A stretch of DNA of 64,000 nucleotides. Source: Saccharomyces mikatae IFO 1815 (Eukaryota > Ascomycota > Saccharomycetes > Saccharomycetales > Saccharomycetaceae). A program made the position numbers and the translations under genes. The DNA lies in assembly GCF_947241705.1 (NCBI RefSeq), contig NC_079268.1:248001-312000 (forward strand). The letters run 5' to 3'. Positions 18,449 to 27,320 of this stretch are shown piece after piece. Numbering within the stretch: position 1 is the first letter of the stretch; each line of letters opens with the position of its first letter. The notes below the pieces were generated by a model, which searched no databases, was not told the DNA's origin, and worked only from the letters and a program-made list of their open reading frames with translations.

Positions 18449-19837
18449 ATGGAGAAGGGAATAATGCCGGTAGAATTTGTAGTTAGCGATACGACATTGG
18501 TGAAAGCTATAAAGGTTAAGTTGGAGAACAATGGCCTTTTCATCAAACCAATATATTCTGCTAAAGATGGGAAAGTAGTCAAATCTTCTATTAAGGACCT
18601 CAATCACCCATTGGCTCTCGAAATTAGCAGTATAGCGGGTATCAAGGCACGGATTCATAGAGATATCGATCTTGAGAACCTTGCAGGACATTCAAAATAC
18701 CAATGCAATACTATCACGGAATTTACAAAAGGTTTTCTGAGAGAGCATGCACCTACTATTGACGAGATATTTTTATCTCGTTTATTAGACCATTTACCCT
18801 TAAAGTACACGATATATCCGCCAGTTGTGCTGTTTAATAACTCTACTGTAAGAACATTCAATCATCCAATCTGGCAGAAAGCATTTCAGCTGAAATTTGT
18901 CGATCCGAAAGAGTATTTCAACGAGCTATTATGTTTTCTATCTCCCGGAAATCAGATTGAAAATAGGAGCCACTACTCAAAAGATCGATTACTAACCCAT
19001 TTGGCTGTAAACAATCCTATCACAGAGACAGATGTATTGCGAAGGCCATTCAATATTCAACCGTTATATGGAAACTTAATTGATGAAGGTGTTTTGAGTG
19101 ATGATGACAATATACTGTGGGAAAATCCTAGTCAAGAACAACTAAATTCAAGCATATGGTGCAAGGTTATACAAAATGGTGTAACACAAATATGGTCACC
19201 AGTTTTTACTATGTTTAGTAGAGGAAATATTAAGGAGAAGAAAAGAATTCTGGCTACTTTTCCAGATGTTTGCAACAACGATGTGGTTGACTTATATGCA
19301 GGTATAGGTTATTTCACTTTTAGCTATTTAACAAAGGGTGCCAGGACCCTTTTTGCATTCGAATTAAATCCTTGGAGTGTAGAAGGATTGAAACGAGGTT
19401 TGAAAGCGAATGGATTCGATAGAGCTGGGAACTGTTACGTGTATCAAGAATCTAATGAAATGTGCGTTCAAAGGGTTACTGAATTTCTAACTCAGAATCC
19501 AGAATTTCAATTACGCATCAGACATATTAATTTGGGTCTTCTTCCTTCAAGCAGGCAAGGATGGCCGTTAGCCATCAGATTGGTCCGCTTACAGGGAAAA
19601 TCTCTGAAGAGAGTGACGATGCATATACACGAAAATGTGCACATAAAAGCAATCGAAGATGGAAGTTTTGAAGAAGATGTTATCGTAGAACTTGATACTA
19701 TTGACAAGTCAATCATGCCGAGTAATCACTCCGATATCAAACTTAAGTTTGTTAATTCTAAGCTTGAACGTATAAAGACGTTTGCACCAGATATTTGGCA
19801 CATATGCTTTGATGTTGATGTTATAGTAAGTACGTAA
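18449..19837 (+). CDS. TRM12: TRM12 (TYW2), wybutosine-synthesis aminocarboxypropyltransferase
   Basis: Trm12 transfers the 3-amino-3-carboxypropyl group of S-adenosylmethionine to the tricyclic base at position 37 of tRNA-Phe, a step in wybutosine formation. The protein has 462 residues. Its Rossmann SAM-binding motif is VVDLYAGIGYFTFSYL (about residue 285), followed by FAFELNPWSVEGLKRGL and a C-terminal WHICFDVDVIVST block, typical of the Trm5/TYW2 methyltransferase-like fold. Two ATGs compete: 18449 (MEKGIMPVEF) and 18464 (MPVEFVVSD). The conserved protein begins near VEFVV, so the shorter form is also plausible. The gene borders the accessory island, whose last mobile-element debris ends a few hundred bases upstream. 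Confidence 0.95.
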   Translation: MEKGIMPVEFVVSDTTLVKAIKVKLENNGLFIKPIYSAKDGKVVKSSIKDLNHPLALEISSIAGIKARIHRDIDLENLAGHSKYQCNTITEFTKGFLREHAPTIDEIFLSRLLDHLPLKYTIYPPVVLFNNSTVRTFNHPIWQKAFQLKFVDPKEYFNELLCFLSPGNQIENRSHYSKDRLLTHLAVNNPITETDVLRRPFNIQPLYGNLIDEGVLSDDDNILWENPSQEQLNSSIWCKVIQNGVTQIWSPVFTMFSRGNIKEKKRILATFPDVCNNDVVDLYAGIGYFTFSYLTKGARTLFAFELNPWSVEGLKRGLKANGFDRAGNCYVYQESNEMCVQRVTEFLTQNPEFQLRIRHINLGLLPSSRQGWPLAIRLVRLQGKSLKRVTMHIHENVHIKAIEDGSFEEDVIVELDTIDKSIMPSNHSDIKLKFVNSKLERIKTFAPDIWHICFDVDVIVST

Positions 19838-19948
19838 AAAAAAAATAAATAAAAAACGAGTTAAACGAAATTTTCATAAATATACATGAATGCCCATTAC
19901 TGTGAAAAATAATGGACATTTTTCTAACTCCTTGTGTTTTCGACTTTT

Positions 19949-20929
19949 TCAAACAACCAAACCGTGTGGAACAACTTCGATAGAATACCCGTCAGGATCC
20001 TTTAAAAAGGCAATATTCTTCATTTTACCATGGTTGAATTTAGGAGACCATTGGATTTTATCACCATATTTGGTTTCAATTTCTTTACAAAGAGCACCAG
20101 CATCATCACAACTTATGCAAATGTGACCATAACCTTGGGGCTCCGAGTTACCGTTATGGTACTGAAAGTTTGAATCATCCTCCGTTCCCCAGTTGTGAGT
20201 TAATTCTAGGACGCTTTCACATGAGAAGACACTGTCTGTTTTTGGAACGCCATAACCTAGAAAGTATAATGTAAATTTGGCATTTTCGTGCTCACTTGTT
20301 CTCAACAACTTCATGCCCAACACATTCTGGTAGAATTCTAAGGATTGAGTTGGGTTCTTGACACGGATCATGGTATGGTTGAACTTGTTGCCAACTGAGC
20401 TCTTTGGGTATTCCTGGCCTTTTCTGGAATACGTGATCAACTCAATCCAGTATCCATCAGGGTCCAAAGCGAACGCAATGTCCTTCTGTCTTCCATCAGA
20501 AAGTCTCTTCTTGAACTCGACACCTTTAGACTCTAATTCTTCGCAAGTCTTATTGATATCAAATACAGAAAAACATATATGCCCAAAGCCACGATAGGGT
20601 TCTTCATTCCCATTGTTGATCTTGAAGTGCGAATCTTTCTCAGTACCCCAATTGTGAGTTAGTTCTAAGATACCACGTGCACTGAAAACATCAGGCTCTC
20701 CGTCCTTGTTTTTAGATATGTCGTCCTTTGGGAAACTCAAGAAGTATAAACTAAATTTAGCTTCTTTGAAGTCCTTTCTACTTAATAACTTCATACCGAA
20801 GTACTTGGTGTAAAACTCAACGGTCCTTGCTGGATCCTTGACTCTCAAACATGTATGATTTAACAAAAGGGTTGGATCATTCAAGGCTTTTTCGATCTTG
20901 ATTGGAAAGTAATTCTCACCAGTAGACAT
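19949..20929 (-). CDS. GLO1: GLO1, monomeric glyoxalase I
   Basis: Glo1 converts the hemithioacetal of methylglyoxal and glutathione into S-D-lactoylglutathione. The 326-residue protein contains two tandem glyoxalase domains, each with NHTCLRVKDP / NHTMIRVKNP near its start, an ELTHNWGTE strand and a DPDGYWIEL / DPDGYSIEV strand. It is the two-active-site monomer typical of yeast. I chose ATG 20929 (MSTGENYF), which gives the known length. The frame continues upstream to another ATG at 21013, adding 28 basic residues (MGRQKTRKKIYCILETCYIK...). Two STRE motifs lie 183 and 216 bp upstream of the chosen start, which fits known Msn2/Msn4 and HOG control. Confidence 0.97.
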   Translation of the reverse strand: MSTGENYFPIKIEKALNDPTLLLNHTCLRVKDPARTVEFYTKYFGMKLLSRKDFKEAKFSLYFLSFPKDDISKNKDGEPDVFSARGILELTHNWGTEKDSHFKINNGNEEPYRGFGHICFSVFDINKTCEELESKGVEFKKRLSDGRQKDIAFALDPDGYWIELITYSRKGQEYPKSSVGNKFNHTMIRVKNPTQSLEFYQNVLGMKLLRTSEHENAKFTLYFLGYGVPKTDSVFSCESVLELTHNWGTEDDSNFQYHNGNSEPQGYGHICISCDDAGALCKEIETKYGDKIQWSPKFNHGKMKNIAFLKDPDGYSIEVVPHGLVV

Positions 20930-21111
20930 TGTCGGTTTATGGCTGGTTGCGTATTTAATGTAGCAAGTCTCTAAGATGCAATAAATCTTTTTCCGAGTTT
21001 TTTGTCTCCCCATTTATAAATGCTACTGGAAGTCGAAATACGGGATATCAACAATTACGAGAGAATGTAATACCGGAATTGAAGCAAGTAGTCATTGTTG
21101 CAGGTTAAGGA

Positions 21112-21116
21112 CCCCT
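21112..21116 (-). promoter_or_regulatory. STRE (CCCCT) upstream of GLO1
   Basis: CCCCT on the plus strand (AGGGG on the GLO1 strand) lies 183 bp upstream of the GLO1 ATG. GLO1 induction by osmotic stress through Msn2/Msn4 is established in S. cerevisiae; binding here is inferred. Confidence 0.55.
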
Positions 21117-21144
21117 TTGAACACTAGGGATCCAGGCTAAAATG

Positions 21145-21149
21145 CCCCT
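21145..21149 (-). promoter_or_regulatory. Second STRE upstream of GLO1
   Basis: This second CCCCT is 33 bp from the first and 216 bp upstream of the GLO1 ATG. Paired STREs are the usual form of a Msn2/Msn4-responsive promoter. Confidence 0.55.
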
Positions 21150-21361
21150 TGTTGTTCACTGTGTATTGCTAAATGATATGTACAGTGCTTACTATATGAA
21201 GAGTGATAAGGACAAGTAGTCAAAAATAAAGGGTTAGAGTTTTTTGGGATTTTCCAAGATTTCTATTTGGATCAAGGATGTGATATGTTTTTTTGTAGTG
21301 GAAGCCAAATTTGGGAATTTCCACTATACACTCAAAATCAAAGTCAGGTCCATTTAAGAAT

Positions 21362-21372
21362 TTTTATGTTTT
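21362..21372 (+). other. Candidate replication origin core (ARS consensus match)
   Basis: TTTTATGTTTT matches the WTTTAYRTTTW ARS consensus at 11 of 11 positions, in an intergenic AT-rich stretch between divergent genes. A consensus match alone does not make an origin. I recall an origin near this interval in S. cerevisiae but cannot verify it. Confidence 0.3.
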
Positions 21373-21715
21373 GTACTAAACGGATTGTAAATTTTTCTTT
21401 CCTTTATCATGCTTAATTTCTTGTGTTATCAGACTAAGCTTTATTCTCTTTGAGAATTTTATCAACCACTAGATCTACATATCAGTATATTGATCAGAAC
21501 ACATACAGGTGATAACCTGACCTTGCGCTTATTTTTACACGTATACATATATGTAAACGTAAACGATGCTTCATTCAATAAGGTTTATGATAGAAGGTTT
21601 TCTTGGTTCAGTTTTGCCGCTGCCCGAAGTTTTTGTCTGTTGCGAATTTTAAGTAAAGGGATCATCTAATTTTGAATTCTTTAGCGGGAAGTCGATGAGT
21701 TAGCTAGGGTTGATA

Positions 21716-24700
21716 ATGTCAATTTCCCATCTGCCTACGCTACTAAATCCACTAATTAATGCTATATTTAATTGTCCTGAACCAGAAAAATCCCCATTAA
21801 AAAAGCTTTTCGCAACATTGAAAACCTGTAGGTTTATTCTCCTAGCACCTCCTTCAGAATACCTCTTAAATTACCACGATGTCAAGACCAAACTACCGTT
21901 ACATGAGCTTTGTTATAATGCTGAGTTTATTAACTCTCATATACTGCTAATGACTGAAAACTCTTTTATAAACACGAATTCACGAGACAGTCATTATGAA
22001 ACGTTAGACGGTAAAACTGTTGTTATTCAGTGGAAAAATAATGTCATTCATGCTTTGAATGGATTTCAAGTAAGGCGGAGACTAAAAATTCTGGGTACAA
22101 AGATATTACCCAACTTCAATGACTACTTTGAAGGTGCGACAGATTTTGTTATAATATACATAGAACAGCCTTTAAGTTGCGAATCTGTACCTAATGACTA
22201 TTTACAATGTTTCCACAGTTACAAAAAAATACCAAAAAGTGTATATTCTGTGCACAATCTGTCATTAGACTCTTCTCAACAAGAAAGGTCGTCATTTGAA
22301 AATATATTGCATATTCATCCCACTCGGTTAACACAACTGGGTGAAATGTTTTCCAATTATAGAACGCTTGCTCCCAGTGATGATCCATCTGAGAAGATTT
22401 TTGAATGTATTGTGCAGCAAGCGTTTGAAGGAATGAAGTCCGACTCCCTTTTCAAGAAATTTCCCAATCTTTACGATCTTATACATGAATATTTTGAGTT
22501 GAATCTTTATGATGATATTTGGTCTAGACTTACTTCACATTTCAAAAGCTATGAAGTAGGCACTGAAGAATACAAATATTTTTCAATTAATCACTTATTA
22601 GCAGATTTTTACTCAAAAGATTTCAGAGAATTCAAGTTGCAAGACGTCACTTTCATTGAAAAACGTGTCCATCTAGCGTCCAAACATTTCCAAAAGTTAA
22701 CTTTAACCCATTCATACACCGAAAAATCTAAGATATTAGTTGAGACTTTACAAGAATTATCAGGTACCACTGACATGGGCTCCCATCAACTAGACGTACC
22801 AGGGAGATTGAATAATTTAGCAATGGATGCAGATACACTAATCAGTCTTTTTGTGCTCGTTATTTGCAGAAGTGAACAGAAGCATTTGAAAAGCCACCTT
22901 TATTATTTGCAGAATTTCTCGAACAACTCATCTTCTTCAAAATTCGGAATTTTGGGGTATGCTGTATCTACGCTAGAAGCCGTGGTTTGCTATTTCGAAG
23001 ACTTCAAAAAAAATTCTGATAATATGGCAAAAGCTAATGTATTACTCCAGAAAACTAAAAGATTAGTGAATATGTTGTCCTGTGAAAACGTCACAAATAA
23101 AGTGGAAAATCTAGCGACATACAAGGATATTTTACCTTACAGAAACGGTCAAGGACAATCCATTCTATCTATATGTATAAGCAATAATAAAAACCACATC
23201 TTACTAGATATTCTTTCTGAGTATGATAGTATTTTTCCATTAGAAGACCTTTTAGAAGACGAAACGATTGACGGTTCCACACTACTTATAGAATCTATTA
23301 AATCAGGAAATTTAGAAGCTGCAAAAATACTCATAAGAATCATGATGCTTAATTGTACTGAAGAAGAGCTCATTTCGTATATCAATAGAACAGATAAATA
23401 TTCACGTACTGTGGCACATTATCTAACTCATGAAATCGATATACTCAAAAGCATTGGAAACTATGTTGATTGGAAGCGAAAAAATTCAGGCGGGCAAACG
23501 CCTTTATTTTCTATCTTTAGAAGTTATGATCAGCCAAATTATGAAGCGATGGTAAAGATAGCCTTTAATATCGCGAATACTTGGTACCGAAAGCAAAACA
23601 GATCGTTTGACTATCGAGACCATACAGATAATAAAGGCAATGACTTGTTACATGTCCTGAAGACTGACGCCTCAATCCTTTTACAACTCACAAAATTAGA
23701 TATTAATGGGGAGAACTATAAGGGGTTGACTCCACTAATGGTCTATGTCAAATACAAAAGACTAAATAATATCGAGGCTATTATAAAAGACCAGCGGCTG
23801 GTATTAGAAAAAATTCAAAAATCAACCTTTTTTACTTGTTTTGATTATGCAAAGGACCATACAGTGCTAAGCAAGGTGGGAGAAAGGGGAGCCAAGGATT
23901 CACTTTTTGGGTTGATTTACTTTCATTCTTTGCGGTATCACAACTTAAATGCTGCAGTGAATATAACGTTTGCTTCAGATACAGAGAAACCATTTTCAAA
24001 TACGGTTATCAACATGAAAACTATCCAAGGCTTGCTGCGCTCAATTTTGAAAGATAATCCGTTTACCTTTTTGCCACTAAATATCTATATCGATGAAATT
24101 TCACAATTAAGCCGTTCTGATGTAACAATAATTGGAAAAGCAGACGTTATGTCCTTACTGCACAAGTTGAGTAACTGTTTCAATGTGCTCCTATTTCTGA
24201 AAAAAGTTCCCAAGAGCTTATTCACAGATGAGGCTTCGATTTTGTATTGGATGCGCATAAACACTTCCAAAAGAAATCAAAAACAACCAAGTAAAGAAAA
24301 TTACAAAACAATGGAACCAGAGGAAATTAATATGATACAAAGCTTTCTACGTTTTAATTTTGATGAGATTTCGTCATTTAAGGCAAGCCTGAGTATTTTA
24401 AGGAAGATCTTAATATTTATTAGTTTGAAATCTAATGATTTCAAAGATGTTAATGACAATCTTAACGAAATGGGTAAAAGTATATACAATGCTAAAGCTG
24501 CCGATGCATTTGCTGGAAATTTAACAAATCATAATATGTTCAATGATTATTCACTAGCAAAATTACTAGAGCATGTGCGTTTCCTAGAAGAATGTACTAT
24601 TCAACTGTCGAACCTCGTCCAGCTAATATTACTTGAAAAAATTCCAAACTGGTGGAAACATTACGGCGAATTAATAACTTTACACAAAAACTATCGCAAA

Positions 24701-24988
24701 GCATTTCCCAGTGTGGTTAAGCCAAAAAGCACTACTGATACCTCTGGTCACATTCAACTCGGTGGTTTTATTGAAACTAAACGTGAACAATCGGAGCAAA
24801 GACTAGCAGTTCAAATTAAGGTCTCTTCAAAATCGCTTAAAGAACTTGGAAGTGAAATTTTTGTAGCCCACGAAAAGTTAGCCGAGGAGTTAAGCAATTA
24901 CATGGAATTTAGGAAGGCATGTTTGAATCAGCGGAATATTGTAGCCTTTGCAGCAACCAACATTAGCGTTCTTCAAGAAAATATATAG
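21716..24988 (+). CDS. VRL1: VRL1, VPS9-domain Varp-like protein of the VINE endosomal complex (intact)
   Basis: Vrl1 is the VPS9-type Rab5-family GEF that pairs with the SNX-BAR protein Vin1 in the endosomal VINE coat. In the S. cerevisiae reference strain the locus is broken into two ORFs (YML003W and YML002W). Here one uninterrupted frame encodes 1090 residues from ATG 21716; the TTG two codons upstream is not used. The N-terminal AnkRD-associated and VPS9 region has the signature NLAMDADTLISLFVLVI ... LGYAVSTLEAVVCYFED (about residues 365-430). Ankyrin-like repeats follow from about residue 477 (GQSILSICISNNKNHILLDIL, GSTLLIESIKSGNLEAAKIL, GLTPLMVYVKY). The C-terminal third is helical and consistent with the described PX-BAR-like region. 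No frameshift is seen. Confidence 0.95.
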   Translation: MSISHLPTLLNPLINAIFNCPEPEKSPLKKLFATLKTCRFILLAPPSEYLLNYHDVKTKLPLHELCYNAEFINSHILLMTENSFINTNSRDSHYETLDGKTVVIQWKNNVIHALNGFQVRRRLKILGTKILPNFNDYFEGATDFVIIYIEQPLSCESVPNDYLQCFHSYKKIPKSVYSVHNLSLDSSQQERSSFENILHIHPTRLTQLGEMFSNYRTLAPSDDPSEKIFECIVQQAFEGMKSDSLFKKFPNLYDLIHEYFELNLYDDIWSRLTSHFKSYEVGTEEYKYFSINHLLADFYSKDFREFKLQDVTFIEKRVHLASKHFQKLTLTHSYTEKSKILVETLQELSGTTDMGSHQLDVPGRLNNLAMDADTLISLFVLVICRSEQKHLKSHLYYLQNFSNNSSSSKFGILGYAVSTLEAVVCYFEDFKKNSDNMAKANVLLQKTKRLVNMLSCENVTNKVENLATYKDILPYRNGQGQSILSICISNNKNHILLDILSEYDSIFPLEDLLEDETIDGSTLLIESIKSGNLEAAKILIRIMMLNCTEEELISYINRTDKYSRTVAHYLTHEIDILKSIGNYVDWKRKNSGGQTPLFSIFRSYDQPNYEAMVKIAFNIANTWYRKQNRSFDYRDHTDNKGNDLLHVLKTDASILLQLTKLDINGENYKGLTPLMVYVKYKRLNNIEAIIKDQRLVLEKIQKSTFFTCFDYAKDHTVLSKVGERGAKDSLFGLIYFHSLRYHNLNAAVNITFASDTEKPFSNTVINMKTIQGLLRSILKDNPFTFLPLNIYIDEISQLSRSDVTIIGKADVMSLLHKLSNCFNVLLFLKKVPKSLFTDEASILYWMRINTSKRNQKQPSKENYKTMEPEEINMIQSFLRFNFDEISSFKASLSILRKILIFISLKSNDFKDVNDNLNEMGKSIYNAKAADAFAGNLTNHNMFNDYSLAKLLEHVRFLEECTIQLSNLVQLILLEKIPNWWKHYGELITLHKNYRKAFPSVVKPKSTTDTSGHIQLGGFIETKREQSEQRLAVQIKVSSKSLKELGSEIFVAHEKLAEELSNYMEFRKACLNQRNIVAFAATNISVLQENI

Positions 24989-25404
24989 AACTGTATATAA
25001 ACGTTGAGATATTCTATCTTCGGCTCACTCTTTTTGTAGCATTCTTTTTTTGAAGCAAAGCAACAAAGAGTTGGGTAATTTTAATAAGTATACTAAAAGG
25101 TACACTATGTTCTTTAATCAAGATAAATGACAGCTTATGTATTCGCTGTAAGTGCAATTTTACTATTATGTATTTAAGTAACCTCACAATTTGAGCGCGG
25201 GTAACTGTTGCATCTCGCGAATTAACTTTTTGCTTTGAGTTACTGAAGAGGAAGTTCCTTTTGTTAATCTGTACCTTTATCTCCAAAGCAATCATTGCAA
25301 TTGGACCTCTCATTGGGGAACACCGACAAATAAGAGGAATATATTCATCCTGTTCGCTCAGTATTCGTATAGAAACCATTTCTGTTATCAAATCTAAATA
25401 AGTG
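24989..25404. other. Intergenic VRL1-YPT7
   Basis: This 416-bp gap carries the VRL1 3' end and YPT7 promoter. A 142-codon minus-strand frame crosses it into YPT7, but it overlaps the YPT7 start and I treat it as a chance frame. Confidence 0.6.
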
Positions 25405-26031
25405 ATGTCTTCTAGAAAAAAGAATATTCTGAAGGTAATCATCTTAGGTGACTCTGGTGTCGGAAAGACTTCCTTGATGCACCGTTATGTCAATGATAAG
25501 TATTCTCAACAGTATAAGGCAACAATTGGGGCCGATTTTTTGACGAAAGAAGTGACGGTCGACGGTGATAAGGTTGCCACCATGCAAGTTTGGGATACTG
25601 CTGGACAGGAACGTTTCCAATCATTGGGTGTTGCTTTCTATAGAGGTGCAGATTGTTGTGTATTGGTCTACGATGTAACCAATGCTAGTTCGTTTGAAAA
25701 TATCAAGTCTTGGCGAGATGAATTTTTAGTACACGCCAATGTAAGCTCGCCGGAGACATTTCCATTTGTTATATTGGGAAATAAAATTGATGCCGAAGAA
25801 TCTAAAAAAGTTGTATCAGAAAAGTCTGCTCAAGAACTTGCTAAGTCATTGGGTGATATTCCTTTATTTCTGACAAGTGCCAAAAACGCCATTAACGTCG
25901 ATACCGCCTTTGAGGAAATAGCAAGAAGTGCTTTACAACAGAATCAAGCTGATACAGAAGCTTTCGAAGATGACTATAATGATGCCATCAATATTCGGCT
26001 CGATGGAGAAAATAATTCTTGTAGCTGTTGA
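25405..26031 (+). CDS. YPT7: YPT7, Rab7-family GTPase
   Basis: Ypt7 is the yeast Rab7. It drives homotypic vacuole fusion and late-endosome-to-vacuole fusion through the HOPS complex. The protein has 208 residues from ATG 25405 (the frame opens one codon earlier on GTG). G-box motifs are all present: GDSGVGKTS (P-loop), the switch I region around [18 protein letters not shown] (switch II), GNKIDAEE and TSAKNA. The C-terminus is SCSC, the double-geranylgeranylation signal. It is nearly identical to the S. cerevisiae protein as I recall it. It is the last left-arm gene before the centromere. Confidence 0.98.
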   Translation: MSSRKKNILKVIILGDSGVGKTSLMHRYVNDKYSQQYKATIGADFLTKEVTVDGDKVATMQVWDTAGQERFQSLGVAFYRGADCCVLVYDVTNASSFENIKSWRDEFLVHANVSSPETFPFVILGNKIDAEESKKVVSEKSAQELAKSLGDIPLFLTSAKNAINVDTAFEEIARSALQQNQADTEAFEDDYNDAINIRLDGENNSCSC

Positions 26032-27320
26032 ACTGTACGCCGCTTGATTATGTCTTCTACTATATAATCCTTTATATCGATCGTATACTTTGAAACTAAT
26101 CAATAAATAAAAAAAAACCACCACATTTATGGAGTGAATAGCCTCTACGGACACAAAGGACATGAGATTAAAAACTTAGGCTTCCAGTGCAATCGATCTG
26201 CTGATTAATCTTCAAGACTGGTACTGCATGATAACAATCATTAAAAGACAAAAATTTTATTAGCAATCACATGACCAAAGAAAAGTAAAATAAAATGTGA
26301 AATATTTTTCTATAAAATAATAAAAATTTAAATAATTATAATTTTATATATATAAAATTGTATATGATTTCCGAACCTAATATAATTTTATTAGAAAGAG
26401 ATGAGTTTTTTCAAATCGCGTCAACGCAGGATTTGATTTTAAATAGACTGAATTGTAAACACATAGGACGAGCCTAGTTGGCTGAATGTAGAGAAGCTGC
26501 ATACTTCGCATCGCAAGAGCTTGCTATGAAGGACATGAAATGTATGTTTTGTTTTCTCACTGAATAAAGTTCCTTTCAAATGAATTTATTTTTGTAGTTC
26601 ACTGGCAAACAACTATAGATGTAGCGTTCATTTTTGGTTTATTGTTTTGAAAAACCTTTTGTCTTGTAAAAAAGCAGGAATATGGGTTTACCTAATATTA
26701 CTTCTTGTCTGGCTATGAAATAGGTAACTCGTAGACAACTATTTTAGCAACTGTCCCGAACTAATAGTCGAGATATTGAACTTGAGGTATGTGATATTAG
26801 TATTTGATAATATAATTGGAATGTCGAGAATAATTTGGCATACCAAATAGTGGCATTTTTAACTTGATAGCATTTTTATCTCATAATCTTTCGTTCTTCC
26901 ATTGGCAAGTATTTACAAACGTTTCCAAGACTATGGCCTATCTTCAGTGTAAATCTTTTCAAAGGAATTTCGTATTTGTGAAGAAAGGAAAGCTGAAAAG
27001 AGGAAAGTTACATCGTGTTGCATATACAATATGAAAGTAAGATCATAGCATCTATTGGTGGATGTGGCCCTTCAAATTTGCTGCCTAAGGAATAACCGCA
27101 TATATGTGATGTGGTTAATAAGAGACAAACAACACGGGAATGTTTGTTCATTCCGCAAATCACCTTTATAAAAAGGGTATTAATGCTAGGTGTAAATATT
27201 ATATATTATCTTCGTTAAGAACAAGATCATTCATGTTATTTTGTATTAGTTATTAGTGAGGCCCAATCAATGGACTGATTATTGTTTCGTATTCGTTCTT
27301 TTTCTCTATTTAGTATCGGT
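26032..27320. other. Intergenic YPT7-CDC5 carrying the centromere
   Basis: This is 1289 bp between convergent genes. CEN13 lies at 26266-26383. The rest is AT-rich, without a credible ORF or tRNA. Pericentric DNA is otherwise featureless. Confidence 0.8.
26266..26383 (+). other. CEN13: Point centromere CEN13 (CDEI-CDEII-CDEIII)
   Basis: CDEI is ATCACATG at 26266-26273, an exact RTCACRTG match and the Cbf1 site. CDEII is the 85 bp at 26274-26358, with about 7 G/C bases (roughly 92% A+T) and A/T homopolymer runs. CDEIII begins TGTATATGATTTCCGAA at 26359; it contains the essential CCG at 26371-26373 and is bound by CBF3. Lengths and order are those of a Saccharomyces point centromere. The position between YPT7 and CDC5 is that of CEN13. 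Confidence 0.97.

Larger units (their letters stand above)
20930..21715. other. Divergent GLO1-VRL1 intergenic region
   Basis: This is 786 bp. It contains two STREs near GLO1, one exact 11/11 ARS consensus match (21362-21372), TATATGTAAACG-type AT-rich DNA near 21545-21560, and an upstream in-frame ATG for GLO1 at 21013. No RNA gene was recognised. Confidence 0.6.

Noticed and set aside
25014-25442. 142-codon minus-strand frame over the VRL1-YPT7 spacer
   Set aside because: It overlaps the YPT7 start on the opposite strand and has no recognisable domain; a chance frame in AT-rich DNA.
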